NCBI GenBank assembly: GCA_963575745.1
Contig: CAUYUJ010009835.1
Location: forward strand, 10,001-74,000
DNA length: 64,000 nt
Reading direction: 5' to 3'
Source of the DNA: Prorocentrum cordatum
Taxonomy: Eukaryota; Sar; Dinophyceae; Prorocentrales; Prorocentraceae
In this document: piece after piece, positions 10,900-21,090 of the stretch
Layout of the letters: each line of letters starts with the position of its first letter
How positions within the stretch are numbered: the stretch's first letter is position 1
Notes under the pieces: generated by a model
What the model saw: the letters and a program-made list of their open reading frames with translations, nothing else
Told to the model about the DNA's origin: nothing
Database searches by the model: none
Made by a program: the position numbers and the translations under genes

Positions 10900-13255
10900 T
10901 AAGAGAGCGCCGCCCACCGACGGGGCAGAGGCAGTGGCAGGACGCCAACTGGGCCCACCTGGTGAGCACCATCGCCTGGGTCGACGTCACCACCATCGCC
11001 GAGAAGGGCTTGCACTACGTGCACTGCGTAGCCAAGATCATGACCATCGCCAGAAACCACACATGGCGGCGAGCGCGGCAACGTGCAGCGCAAGGCTGGC
11101 GACGCTGGGTCACTAAGCATAGCCAGGCGGGAGCGGGAGCCCTACGCAAGTGGACCAAGCCAGCAGTACCTTGGGAGCCGCTCAAGCCGACGGACACCCG
11201 CGACCAGCAAGAGCTCCCCCACCCTCAGGTGGCCGCAGATGCGGCGCTGGCAGGATGGGAGGCAGTCTGGGCCGGCACCTACGACGGCAGCATGCCGTGG
11301 TGCCCGGCGCCCAGCGACCACGAAATCAACGAGTACGCCGTCCCGAGGATCACCCCGAGGGATGTCTACGAGGCGTGCGGGCGCCTCCGTGCCGCCACGG
11401 GACTGGGGGTAGCCGACTGGCACCCACGCCTATGGCGACACGGAGGCTTCCAAGGTGCAGTGCGCGTGGCGAGCGTGCTGAATGCAGTGGAAAAATGCGC
11501 GCCGTGGCCGACAACGCAAGCCAACATTCTCTACCTGATGCCGAAACCCGCGGGCGGCTTCCGCAACATTGGCCTCATCCCCCAGCTGGCGCGCGTCTTG
11601 GCGACTGTCCGTATCCCCCACGCCAGGCGCTGGGAGGCCGCCAACAGGAGGGCCTATAACTGGGCCCGCCGAGGGCGCACGTCGGAGCGCTCAGCTACAA
11701 GCGCTGTGCTGCGAGGCAGCGCGGGCCGACGGCTGCGTGTGCGCGGTGACCTACTTCGACTTCGTCAACTGCTTCGAGTGGGTCACGCATCGGAAGGTCT
11801 GGGAGGCAGCCAGGAGGTGGGGCCTCAATGACATCATGCGCACTGCCCTCAGGATCTACAGCATGCCGAGGCGCGTCGTCTTGGACGGGTGCTACACCGA
11901 GTGCAAAGCCTGGCAGCTTGGCATCGTCGCGGGCAGCAGGTACGCACCGCTCTGCCTCAAGATGGTGATCATCCTGGACTGGCCTACACTTTGGCGACCT
12001 CGCCATGGCCACGCAGGGCATCTGCGATTTCGTCCAGCATTTGCCCCCGCTGCTCGTAGCAGCTGTGGTTCACGCGCTTGAGGCGCAGCTGGACATGTCC
12101 GTTTCGAGGGGGGCGGAGGGGGAGACTGTCACCCTGATCTCCGCCACCGTGCTAGGAAAGAACATCGCAACTACCTCCAGGCACAGGGGCGCAAGAGTCG
12201 CCAAGCACGAGCAGCACCCGGGTGTCACGGCAGCAGCAGGCAGACGCAGACGAGTGGCGGCCATCAACAAGATGGCGGTGAAGTTTGCAGCAAGACCGGC
12301 ACGGATCACTGCCGTGCGGCAGGCAAGAAGAGCTGCGCGCAAGATAGTCAGGCACGCGAAGGTACCCGCGCGCCGCTGCGGCTCATCCACGGTCGGCATG
12401 GCAGATTCCAAGCTAAACGAACTACGTATACGTGCGGCGACGGCGATGGAGGGCAGCACCAGGGGTCGACCAGCCTCACGCTACTGTGTGACGGCGTCGA
12501 CCCAGGATCCCTAGTCAACACTGGCCCCGTCATAGCGTGGGCGATTGCGTGGCAGGAGGCGCTCGCGGACACGCAGCTGGCAGAAAGGCTCCACAGCGCA
12601 CGGCGCACTTGGGACATGAAGATCGCCAAGTGCAATCGCCGTGGCTGACAGTGCGCGGACCTGCAGGAGCGCGTATCGCAACGGTGAGGAGCATGGGCTG
12701 GATGACACAAGCCGCGCATACCATCGCCATCGGCGACGCCGTCTACGACCTGCGCTACACTAAGCTGCAGGAGATACGGCACCACGTCACCACCACTACC
12801 ACCACCACCACCACCGAGCAGCAACTAAAGGACGAGTGGGTGTAAGAGCATGGCCACCAGCACGGCATCAACTCCATCTTCATCGCGCCTGTACGGCCAC
12901 TATTACGATGGCCATTGAAAGGACGCAGGCCTCAGGAGCATCGCACGCAGGTCCGGGGCCCATTCTGTGGTGGTGCGTGGCCTCAAGCTCCTCTCTATGC
13001 CAAAAGGGGCAGCACCTGACGACACATGCCGAGCGTGCACCCTGGCACCATTTGCGTGTCCCGCTCGACGTCAACGTCGCGATCTAGGGAGGTCTCCATA
13101 TCCAGCAGCGAGGCGCCAACCCATGGCCACGGCAAGGCGCTGAAGGGCTATGGGGGCGAGGCATCACAGCGGACCCCGCCATCGAGCTGGGCCTCTGGAG
13201 CCTGTAGTGGAGCGAAGCCTGGCTCACCGAAAGTGAATGGGTGAACCTGGCTACG
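10900..13255 (+). pseudogene. LINE-like reverse transcriptase, frameshifted 5' part
   Basis: Fragments of a non-LTR-type reverse transcriptase in several frames. Frame 1 (10962 to about 11690) has the region before the palm, with TGLGVADWHPRLW, ANILYLMPKPAGGFRNIGL and IPQLARVLATVRIP, as in dinoflagellate LINE polyproteins. After a frameshift near 11690, the next frame has the palm segment with the FDFVNCFEWVTHRKVWE Asp motif and a GIVAGSRYAPLCLKM segment. A further shift near 11990 gives a thumb/C-terminal region (GVTAAAGRRRRVAAINKMA). A fourth frame (12630-12800) carries PWLTVRGPAGARIATVRSMG. Where YVDD is expected the sequence reads HFGD, so the active site is degraded. The RNase H part expected next is found at 19.2 kb, beyond another retroelement. 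Its start is not visible. Dead copy. Confidence 0.8.
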
Positions 13256-13257
13256 GG

Positions 13258-13283
13258 ATAATATATATATATATATATATACT

Positions 13284-13319
<36 letters not shown>

Positions 13320-13351
13320 AAGAAAGAGAAAAAGAGAGAGAGAGAGAGAGA
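13258..13351. repeat. TA then GA dinucleotide arrays
   Basis: TA repeats at 13260-13297 pass directly into GA/AGAA repeats to about 13351. They sit exactly where the LINE coding sequence is lost. Confidence 0.95.
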
Positions 13352-13735
13352 GCTCGTTTCGGCTCCCGGGCCAGGCACCCTTTTCCATTTGGGACAGCAC
13401 TGGGCCGAGCATTGACTGGAGCCGGGCGCGCGAGAGGCAGCAGAGGCGAAGAGCGCGTCGGCACCCGTGAAAACCTCTGGCGTGGCCCTTACCCCGACGT
13501 ATGGCGACGGGGCGAGTCGGGATGGCAATGGGCAAAACTTCGAGCCAGAGTATGAGTGCGTCCGACCCCTCCCCTCAGCTTAGCCCTCAGTAATGAAAAC
13601 TACCAGCTCGCTTCGGCTCCCGGGCCAGGCGCCCTTTTCCCATCTGGGGAAGCACGGGGCCAGGCATTGAGTGGAGCCAGGCGCGCGAGAGGCAGCAGGG
13701 GCGAGGAGCGCGCCAGCGCCCGTGACACCTCCTGC
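13350..13735 (+). repeat. Direct duplication of a 130-bp segment
   Basis: 13350-13480 and 13609-13735 share CGGCTCCCGGGCCAGGC.CC, then TTTTCC.ATTTGGG-type sequence, GCATTGA.TGGAGCC and GCGCGCGAGAGGCAGCAG, at about 85% identity. The spacing is about 258 bp. They lie between the broken LINE and the 3' end of the minus-strand retroelement and may belong to a terminal repeat structure. Confidence 0.8.
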
Positions 13736-13859
13736 AGGGCCCTCGCACGATCCCGAAGGTACATCTGGCCGCAGGCCGTACACATATTGACTAATCACGC
13801 AGATTCACTCATTCAGAGCCAGAACTTGCAAGGACAAAGAGGGTAGGCTATCACATGGC

Positions 13860-14600
13860 AAGAGACTGGAGAGCGAGGCCAGGCTGGATATGTAACGTTT
13901 CGATGATGCAGCGAGCGACAGCCTGACCAAAAGGGCGAGGGCCCCTCGGGCACTCGGCGGCGACGGCAGTGCGCTTTCGCCCTTGCTCATCATTGCCCTC
14001 CAAAGTCACGTGACGATAGCCCGTGCGACTGTAAATGCCTCTTCTTCCAGCGCGCCGCAGGACATGGCAGTGGCGGCTTTCTTGAACTCCGCACCGCACT
14101 GACACGAATGCAAAACATACTTCTGGCAGAACAGAGACGAGCGAGAGGAGGACAAGACATGATCTGCGAGGTCCGAGGATTCTCAAGACAGACAGGGGCT
14201 CGAGCGGCAAGACACTCACGAATTAGCACGACAATCATGCGCAAAGTGGAATTGCCGGCGGCAGCACGGGCCTGCTCAGCGGCCGAGAATTCGGGCAGCC
14301 TAACGGATGGCGGTCAGACCTGAGAGGGCGCCGCAACGCCCGCGCCCAGCTGGCGCAGGGAGTGCCCAGCCAGATAGCACCCGCCGCGCGCGACTGGATC
14401 CAGCCGACGACAGCGGCGACGAAGGCTGGCAGCGCGCGGCCCCCCCGCGGGCTGCGCCGCCAGTCGGGCCCGGGGCGGCGAAGCCGCAGGCGAGCATCGC
14501 CCTGGCAACCTTGCCGGCGCCGCAGAAGAGCTCCAAGACTGGGCGGCGCCGAAGAGCCCGGCCTGGCGCGGCGGCGCGCCGATGCTGGCGCTTCAAGTGC
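13860..14600 (-). pseudogene. Cytosine-methyltransferase-like C-terminal domain, frameshifted
   Basis: Four conserved blocks in order on the minus strand, spread over three frames. Block 1 is the AdoMet-binding PVLELFCGAGKVARAMLACG (about 14546-14485). Block 2 is IWLGTPCASWARAL with a Pro-Cys pair (about 14378-14335). Block 3 is APVCLENPRTSQI with an ENP-type motif (about 14200-14160). Block 4 is GRRGIYSRTGYRHVTLEGND (about 14055-13998). They correspond to motifs I, IV and VI and a later block of Dcm/Dnmt-like domains seen at the ends of dinoflagellate retroelements. Motif IV has the Cys, but frameshifts make this copy nonfunctional. Confidence 0.6.
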
Positions 14601-15186
14601 CACTTCGCCGCGTCCGACGGCAGGCTGCTCTCGCCGGCGCCTGGGCCGAAGGCCGCTTGCGCAGGCGGCCTCCGGCGGCCGGCTGCCCCTTCTGGGGCAG
14701 CGGGCGGAGGGGCAGCGCCACTGCGGCCAGGGCGCGACCAGTCGCCGGCCAGCCGGGCAGGCAGCGGGTGACCAGCGCCTCCAGGTCGGTCTCGACGAAG
14801 GGCCCGAGCTCCATGACCTCGGGCAGGGCCCAGGCGAGCTCGCCCAGGAGCTTGGTCTCCGTGGTAAAGCGGTTCAGGCTCTCGGCGGTCCGCCGGCGCC
14901 CGCGACGCTGGATCTCGGCCAGCTGGCGCCTCTGAGAGAGCGCGCCGTCCGAAGCCCCCCCGCGGCGCAGGCTGCGCCGAGAGCGAAGCCGATCCAGCGA
15001 CAGCCGACGGCAGGCCTGATCGAACAGCGCGCCCAGGCGGCCCACCTCCTGGCCCCGCAGCGGCCCCGACGGCGCCGTGGACTGTTTCAGCGCGCGCAGC
15101 AGCGGGGCGGGCCAAGTCTCGCGGTCGAAGAGGACGCTCTCGTCGTTCGCGCGCGTCTTGCGTGGCCCCTGCCCGTTCTCGTTCAA
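14593..15186 (-). pseudogene. Tyrosine recombinase catalytic domain, Tyr replaced by Phe
   Basis: A 197-residue frame. Residues 14-21 read NDESVLFD. Residues 72-79 read SLRRGGAS, where the family has an HxLRHGGAS-type box, so the box His is replaced by Arg. Residues 88-107 read QLAEIQRRGRRRTAESLNRF, where relatives end in RYEK-like sequence. The codon at 14868-14866 is TTT (Phe) where the nucleophilic Tyr is expected. The domain would have joined element cDNA to the chromosome. With both His and Tyr lost it should be inactive. Assignment rests on motif spacing recalled from the family. Confidence 0.65.
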
Positions 15187-15269
15187 GAGCCGCCGCCTCC
15201 GACGGCGGGATCAAGCGAAACCCGCGCAGCTTCGCCGCCTCCCCAGGCGCGCGGTACGAGACGAACATG

Positions 15270-16082
15270 CCGAGGATGCAGTGGCACTCGGCGCGGCAGC
15301 GGCAAGTTTGCGCGCGGGCGCGCGCCGCGCCCGCGCCGCTGCAGCACGGCGTCGCCGCCGAGGAAGAACTCGCTACCGATGAACTGCACCAGCGCCTCGC
15401 CCAGGCCCGAGTGGGTCATCCAGTCCAGGCGGCGCCCGACACAGAACTCGACGAAGCTGGCGAGAACCCCGCGGTCGAGGCGAGCCGCCAAGCTCCTCGC
15501 CGCCCACTGCCCCAGCAGGATAGGCCTGCCACCGCAGTCGTCTCCGCCACGAACGATCGCGCATGGCGCGCTCGCTCGGCCCGTGGCGCCGAGGGCGCCC
15601 GAGGAGCCAGCCGGCGGCGGTCTGGGCCAGTGCCAGCGCCCACGCAAGCCGAAGCATGGGCCAGCAGCCCGCCTCCAGGGGGCTGCGGCGCCGGCCGACT
15701 GCCGGAGAACCAGCCGGCGCGCCCGCGGCTGAGCGCGTCGGCGGGGCCAGACTCGGAGGGGGCCCGCCGCGCTGCCAGGGTTGAACCAGCGGCCGCAGAG
15801 AGCGCGCAGATCTCGCGAAGCATGCTCTGAAGCGTTCAGTGCAGGCGCGGCCCCTACCCGCGGACAGGACCAGGGGCAGGTTGTCGGAGAGGATGAGGAA
15901 TCGAGACCCGCGCGCGGATGTGAACCGAAGAAGGCGCCGATACCAAAGCGCGAGGGCCCCCCCTCAAGAGCTCGGACGTTGGCCCCCCCGTCGACGCACG
16001 CGGCAGCAACGGGGCCCCAGGCGGGCCCCCGGACGAAGTGAGCTGGTAAATCGTCGAAGTCCACCGCGGGCCTCACGTCCAT
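15270..16082 (-). pseudogene. RNase H to recombinase linker and YR N-terminal domain
   Basis: The 299-codon frame begins with VDFDDLPAHFVRGPAWGPVA, in the position of the RNase H C-terminal part. It later reads LASFVEFCVGRRLDWMTHSG and GEALVQFIGSEFFLGGDAV (about 15475-15360). The latter resembles the helical core-binding N-terminal domain before a tyrosine recombinase catalytic domain in dinoflagellate elements. The intervening part is Ala/Arg/Pro-rich and poorly conserved. Confidence 0.5.
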
Positions 16083-16264
16083 GATCGACTTGTCGGTGTC
16101 TCAGGAGCCCTCGGCGACTGCGACTCGAACGGGCCCTCAGGGGCCCCGCCCAGGAAGTCCTCGACGGTGAGCCCTCGGCGATCCCCTCGCCCGACAGATG
16201 TGCGTGACCCCCAAGGTCGGCCGCGAACTGCTCGGGCGTGTTATCGGCGTTGAGCCTGACCGTC

Positions 16265-16850
16265 CTACTCCTTGCCTGCGCCCCGCCTTCGACCTTGCAC
16301 GTACCCCCACTTTTCAGCAACTCTCCCAGTTGCGCCCGCGAGGTCCTTTGTGGCGCGACGAGCGACGACGCCCAGCCCGAATGGCGAGGCGTCCGCGCAA
16401 TCGACTCGCCCATGCCAATGGGCGCCAAGGTCGGCAATGCAGAACGGGAACGCATCGTGAATTAGCTGGAGCTCGCGGCGGACAGCGGGCCAGAGCGGGG
16501 CGGCAGTGGGCCCTGCAGCCTCGAGGGGGCCCCCAGGATGCACGGCAACTCCCTCCGCGGCAGCAGCGCCTAGGCGACGTGGCCGGCGAGCGCGCGGCGC
16601 GGATGGCCGCGCGCAGTCGCCAGATGTCGCGGGCCCCGAGGCTGAGCCGGCGCCCCTCGCGCAGCGGCAGCCCTAAGAAGTCGCGGCCCTGGGAGGGCGC
16701 CTCGAGCTCGTGCGCGGCCAGCCCGCGGCGCGTCAGGTCGCTGGTGGCGGCCCGCAGCCGCTCGGTCACCGCCCTTGGGGAGCTGCCGTAAAGTTGCCCA
16801 CGTGGCCGGCGCCTGCGACCGATCGGGGATCTTCTGACCCGGGTCAATAC
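16265..16850 (-). pseudogene. RT palm end, thumb and RNase H of the YR retroelement
   Basis: Near 16805-16775 a segment reads GHVGNFTA, where relatives have a YVDN catalytic motif; the Tyr and the key Asp are replaced. The thumb follows in a second frame: TSDLTRRGLAAHE, then REGRRLSLGARDIWRLRAAI. In a third frame comes LQLIHDAFPFCIADLGAHW, then RVDCADASPFGLGVV with the first RNase H Asp in DAS at about 16393-16385. The domain order fits Ty3/DIRS-type RT-RH. The frame changes and lost active-site residues indicate a nonfunctional copy. Confidence 0.7.
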
Positions 16851-17070
16851 AGACCCGGGTCAGCGGGAAACCAAAAACTGCAATGCAGGAAAAAAACTGC
16901 AACGCAGGTCTTCGCAAACCCGGGTCAGCCAATACGCGCGGCCGCCTCGCGGCCACGAGCGGCTCGCTAACCCGGGTCAGCCAGAGGGGGTCTTTGCAGG
17001 ATCCTGCAGGATCTGGCGCTCTGGCTGACCCCCGTTTGCGCTGACCCCCGTCTCGAGGCCCCCGAACCGA
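16835..17070. repeat. Insertion with ACCCGGGT palindromes and TGCAGGATCCTGCA
   Basis: Four copies of ACCCGGGTCA lie at about 16839, 16854, 16919 and 16971. A 14-bp perfect palindrome TGCAGGATCCTGCA is at 16997-17010. The end of the segment (GGATCTGGCGCTCTGGCTGA through GACCCCCGTCTC) recurs at 32104-32190. It falls between RT motif A and the YVDN-equivalent region, so it interrupts the RT reading frame. Confidence 0.8.
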
Positions 17071-17118
17071 GTCTTTGTCTTGCGAGCCGGCAGCCGCAGC
17101 GCCCGTCGAGGGATCGGG

Positions 17119-18330
17119 TCACTCGGAAGGAACCCTGCGCGACGCAGGCCGAGGCAGCAGGAGCGACTCGCCCTCCGCGCCGTCCACCGCGATCCCGCGC
17201 GGCGCGAGTACCTGGCGGGGGTCGGCGGCAGCGCGAAGGATTCCCCCATCCCGTCTGGGACCCGCGCGCGGTAGAACGCCACGTCGAGGTCCGCCGAGGC
17301 GACGACGAGCCGAACGCCACCCGCCTCGAGCCGCCACCAGGCGGATGCCGACGGCAACTGGGCGCGAGGCGCGTCGGTGAACGCGCAGTTGGCCAGGCGC
17401 GCGTCGAAGATGACCCTCAGGAGACCGCTCTTCTTTGGCATGAGAAATACCCCCACGTTGCCCCGGCGCCCTCGTGCGGAGGACAGAGTCAGCATGTCGC
17501 GCCCCCTCACGGCGCCGAGGAAGGCGGCGTGGTCGGGCAGCGGGCGAAGCAGCGCAGGAACCGCGCGCGGGCCCTGCGGGCGCGCCTCCGCCCGCAACTG
17601 CCGCGCCGCCACGGGCTCGCGGAGGAGCACGCGGCACCTCCGCCCCCGCGGCGCGGCGGAGCCCCGCTCGCCCAGCGGCCCCAGAAGCGGCGCGCGCGGC
17701 TGCGACGCGCCCAGCCAGGAGTCGCGGTCTGGCACGCAGGGAGCGACGGGCCCGCCGCCATCAGGGCACATCGCGCGCCCGGCAAGGAGCTCCCGGATCG
17801 CCCCGTCGGGGCCGGAGACGTCGTCGCGATGCCCACGCGGCCCAGGGCCGAGAGCCACGATCGAGTCCCAGATGCGAGCGGCGGAGCAGCGCTGCCCGGC
17901 AGAAGGCGTCGGCGCGGGCGAGGACTGGTCGCCGTAGAAACGATTCACGGCATGCGCGTCAGCGCCGGCGCGGCCCAACGAGTGCGCGAGAGCGCGGCCG
18001 GCCCCGGCGCGCCGCCGAGTCCTTGGCGCGCCGGGCGCCGCATCGAAAGCGGGAAGAGGTCTCGACGTCGGTCCTCGCCCTGCATGTGACGCGGGGGGGC
18101 GGCCCGCGCTGTTGGCGGGCTCCGCGGTCGAGGCCGCAGGGGGCGGGCGGCCAGGCCATCCGCCCCGGGGCGTGTCAGGCATCGGCCCCGGCGGCGTTGG
18201 GCCCGCCGCCCGGCCGCCGCGACCGCCCCGCCGCCCCCTCCCCGCGCCCTGCGCCCGGTTGGCTGGGCACGCCGCCAGCGAGGGCGCGCTCCTCGCGCGC
18301 CTTCCGCCTGACCATCGCCACCGCCATCTC
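17119..18330 (-). pseudogene. Reverse transcriptase N-terminal half, YR retroelement
   Basis: The main frame is open from 18467 to 16977 but begins at a GTG codon, not ATG. The RT fingers read GNVGVFLMPKKSGLLRVIFD followed by ARLAN (about 17460-17385). Palm motif A reads ADLDVAFYRARVPDGMGE (about 17295-17235), with its catalytic Asp in DLDVAFYR. A short segment upstream, in another frame near 18030-18070, reads RRDLFPL, also typical of this family. After motif A the frame drifts and the sequence runs into the insertion at 16835-17070, so motif B is not recognisable. Confidence 0.75.
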
Positions 18331-18397
18331 CAGCTGCACCTCCTGTGCGAGATGGTCGCGCAGGGCGGGACGCGCGCGCGCCGACCCTTCGAGCTCA

Positions 18398-19115
18398 TCA
18401 TGACAGCGCGATCCGCCGCGTCCGCCTCGCTAGGAGCGACCGGCTGGCGGCGGCGCTCCTCTTGCACCTGCGCCGAGCGAGCGACGACACATCTGGTGGA
18501 TCTCCGCGCCTGAGGATTCGTGGCCCAGGCCTGTCTCTGCCAACCGCCGCTGATGATGCGCCGTCGGCGTGCCGGACCGCTGCGCTATTTACTGCAGCAC
18601 CCACAATACAACGCGCGCGGGTCGCGCACCGGCCATTCTGGCCAAGGGAGCTCGACCATCTGGGCGACCATGCCGCGGAATTTGGCGCGCCGCACTCCTC
18701 GCGCGTCCCTCGCGACGGCGAAGATGCGGGCGTCGCCGTCGGGGCTGGTGAGGGGTGCCACTGCCGGCGGACCAGCGGGCGCGGGCCCTGCAGCTGGAGG
18801 CGCGGCGCCAGGGGCAGCGGCCTCTGCGGGCCCCGCCGGTGCTGCGGCCAGCAAGCCAGGCGCTACAGGCACGGCGAGATCACCTCCAGCGGCAGGAGCC
18901 GCAGGGCCACAAGCAGCCGCGGCGGTCGCGGGGCCTGGCGCCGGTGTGGGCGCGCCCCCGGCGGCCCCGCCAACAGGGCCCCCGAGCGCGGCCACGAACG
19001 CGCCAAAGCCGCCGCCCACAGGGCAGGGCGCGTCGCCAGGCGACACGGCGAAGCCAGCTGCCGCTGCCGCCGCGGGGGCGGCCGCTGCGTGCGCCAGCCC
19101 CGCGACGTTGGGCAC
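18398..19115 (-). pseudogene. Gag-like N-terminal segment of the YR retroelement
   Basis: A long Ala/Pro/Gly-rich stretch is followed by DARIFAVARDARGVRRAKFR and then PWPEWPVRDPRALYCGCC (about 18690-18585). It matches by eye the conserved part of a protein found at the start of dinoflagellate retroelements, where DAR...R...F...V and DWPV.GPR are typical. The frame then changes and conserved sequence fades before the RT. It is presumably a nucleic-acid-binding structural protein; that role is inferred only from position. Confidence 0.5.
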
Positions 19116-19199
19116 TGCGGGGCCGGCGGGCGCCGCGAGGCCCAGGCGGGCGTTTCTCCCCCTGAGCCGGTTCCCTGTCGCCCCCCCGTGTCAGGGAAA

Positions 19200-19664
19200 T
19201 GAGTCCTTAGGTTCGGAAGCCGGAGCTTCATCAAGCTACGTAAAGGCGGGAGCGAGAGCTACGACATGGACTACGCGCGCTACGAGCCGATGCCTGGAGC
19301 ACAGTGGACGCAGGGCATCCTGCGGGTAGAGCTGTATGCGATGCTGCAGGCGCTGAAGGTACGCACCCCGCCCATGAGGATCGCCAGCGACTGCCAGAAC
19401 GTGGTCGACGGCGTCACGGCGGGTCCCAGCTGGCTCGACAACTACAGCGAGCAGCACCTGGACCCCTGGGAGCCGAGTTTCGAGGTCATCGCCGAGCTAG
19501 GCGGCCTGAGCCCGCGCACCGTGCTGGTGTGCAAAGTAAGCGCCCACGCTTCGCGCGCCGAGAAAGAGAAACGATTGGCCGTGCGAGGTTGGGAAGGAAA
19601 CAAGGTAGCTGGTAGATTCCCTAAGCAGGGGGGCCTTGTACCATACCCACCCCATCTGGCGTAA
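19200..19664 (+). pseudogene. LINE RNase H fragment (3' part of the interrupted LINE)
   Basis: The plus-strand frame from about 19266 reads QGILRVELYAMLQALKV, then MRIASDCQNVVDG, then LGGLSPRTVLVCKVSAHASR and GWEGNKVAGRF. These are the Glu-containing helix, the DC/D strand and the late KxxAH...GN..A elements of RNase H at the end of dinoflagellate LINE polyproteins. No RT precedes it here; the matching RT is at 10.9-13.2 kb on the same strand. The first catalytic strand (DGS type) is not recognisable. The stop codon is near 19664. Confidence 0.65.
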
Positions 19665-19669
19665 GGAGG

Positions 19670-20240
19670 CCTACGTGTATAATTTCAAGCTGTTTCGGGA
19701 TTTCTTGGAATTCGGGGCCCATGTATGACTCCTAGGTAGAGATATCGTCGGCACTGGGCAGGGCTCGAATCCGACGGATTCGAAACCACCCGACCCCGCC
19801 CTGGACCTCCCGGACTCTCCTGGGGAACCTGAAGCGGCCGAAGGGGAGAAGGGGGAGGCCCTGGAGGCTTCCGATACCCCCTGGCCTCCACTCCCTAGTC
19901 GCGGGCCGTTCTGGACTGGGGACTGGGGGGGAGTCAGGGTCGACCGAGCGCGAGGATCGGGGCACAAACTGGTGTCCGCAACAATTTGTTTTCTGTCAGA
20001 AGTGTGCCAGGTACGCCCGTGACAGGCGGTCGGGCCTATTTTCCCATGTCGCCTTGGAGCCCAAAAGGTGATGTGGGTAGGCTAAACTGCCTGTGGGAAG
20101 GGTCACACCCCACCACCTAGCAGCCCCTTTTAGGGACCTCCTGGAAATTGGGCACGGCTCGGGGTCCGCCCGATGCGGCCTGAGCTCCATCGGCGCAAAT
20201 CCGTGGAGCCTTCGCGAACCGATTCGATCCGCACGATCCG
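19670..20240. other. Intergenic sequence, no gene seen
   Basis: Mixed composition. A small inverted motif CGAATCCGACGGATTCG lies at 19768-19784. No reading frame with recognisable content. Confidence 0.5.
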
Positions 20241-20243
20241 CAC

Positions 20244-20570
20244 GATCCTCCTCCTCCTCCTCCTCCTCCTCCTCCTCCTCCTCCTCCGTTCTCCTCCTCC
20301 TCTCCTCATCCCCGTCGTCCTCGCCCTCGTCCTCCCACTTCTCCAACTACTCCTCGAACTCGTCCACTCCATCTCCTTACTCCTCCTCCCTCCTCCATCC
20401 CCCCTCGGAGGGAGGATGGAAGGAAGGAGGCTGAGGAGGAAGAGGACGAGGAGCCAGAAGGGAGGAGGACTGGGGAGGAGGAGGAGGAGGAGGAGGAGGA
20501 GGAGGAGGAGGAGGAGGAGGAGGAGTGGCCAGGAGGAAGGTTTAATGAGGAGCCTGGATGGAGGACGAGG
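20244..20570. repeat. CTC tract switching to GGA tract (pyrimidine-purine inversion)
   Basis: The plus strand is almost all pyrimidine from 20244 to 20408 (CTC triplets at 20246-20287). It then switches at CCTCGGAGG (20402-20410) to purine (GGA triplets at 20475-20526). The two halves are broadly complementary and could form a long imperfect hairpin or triplex. Confidence 0.85.
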
Positions 20571-20639
20571 GAGTTTCCCCTCCCTCCTCCCTGCTCCATC
20601 TCCTTCTTCCCCGCCCCTCTCTCCTCACTGGCGCCGCGC

Positions 20640-21090
20640 TGGGGGACAGCTGCCACAGAGGGAGGGGGGGTATAGGAGTAGGAGAAGGACGAGGAGAAGG
20701 AGAAAGAGGACGAGGAAGAGGAGGAGGAGGAGCAGAAGGAGGAGGAGGAGCAGGACCAATCGAGGGTCCACAGGTGGGGAAATGGAGAATGAGGAGGAAG
20801 GAAAATGAGGAGAAGGAGAGAACGAGAGAGAAAGAGAGAGAGAGAGAGAACATGGGGATGAAGGTGAGTCAGAGACACGAAGACACTGAAAGAGGAGGAG
20901 GAGGAGGAGGAGAAGAAGCTGGATGATGATGAAGATGAGGAGGAGGAGGAGGAGGGGGACGACGACGAGGACCTAGTCAGGAGGACGAGGAGAGAAGGGA
21001 TGGGGGCGATGAGGACGAAGATGAGGAGCTGGAAGGAGAGGACTGCCAGAAGAACGGGGGCGACGACGACGGCGGCGAGGACGAAGGCTC
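20640..21090. repeat. Purine-rich GGA/GAG tract
   Basis: G/A-rich on the plus strand with an AGAG run at 20830-20849 and GAC triplets near 21060. The Asp/Glu/Arg and Ser/Pro frames through it are composition-driven. Confidence 0.8.

Larger units (their letters stand above)
13860..19150 (-). mobile_element. Decayed tyrosine-recombinase retroelement with RT, RNase H and DNA-methyltransferase-like domains
   Basis: Reading the minus strand from 19150 down, the recognisable order is: gag-like N-terminus, reverse transcriptase (fingers and palm), RNase H, tyrosine recombinase, and a C-terminal cytosine-methyltransferase-like domain. This RT-RH-YR order is that of DIRS/Ngaro-type elements. A methyltransferase at the end is known in some dinoflagellate retroelements. 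Many frameshifts, stop codons and an insertion at 16835-17070 show that this copy is dead. The element appears to interrupt a plus-strand LINE. Terminal repeats and a target-site duplication were not identified, so the ends are approximate. Confidence 0.75.

Noticed and set aside
9248-10996. Overlapping open frames of 514 and 394 codons on opposite strands
   Set aside because: GC-rich, with homopolymer runs and no recognisable domain in either; likely shadows of composition.
19760-19800. tRNA-like GATTCGA motif
   Set aside because: It belongs to a small palindrome; no cloverleaf forms.
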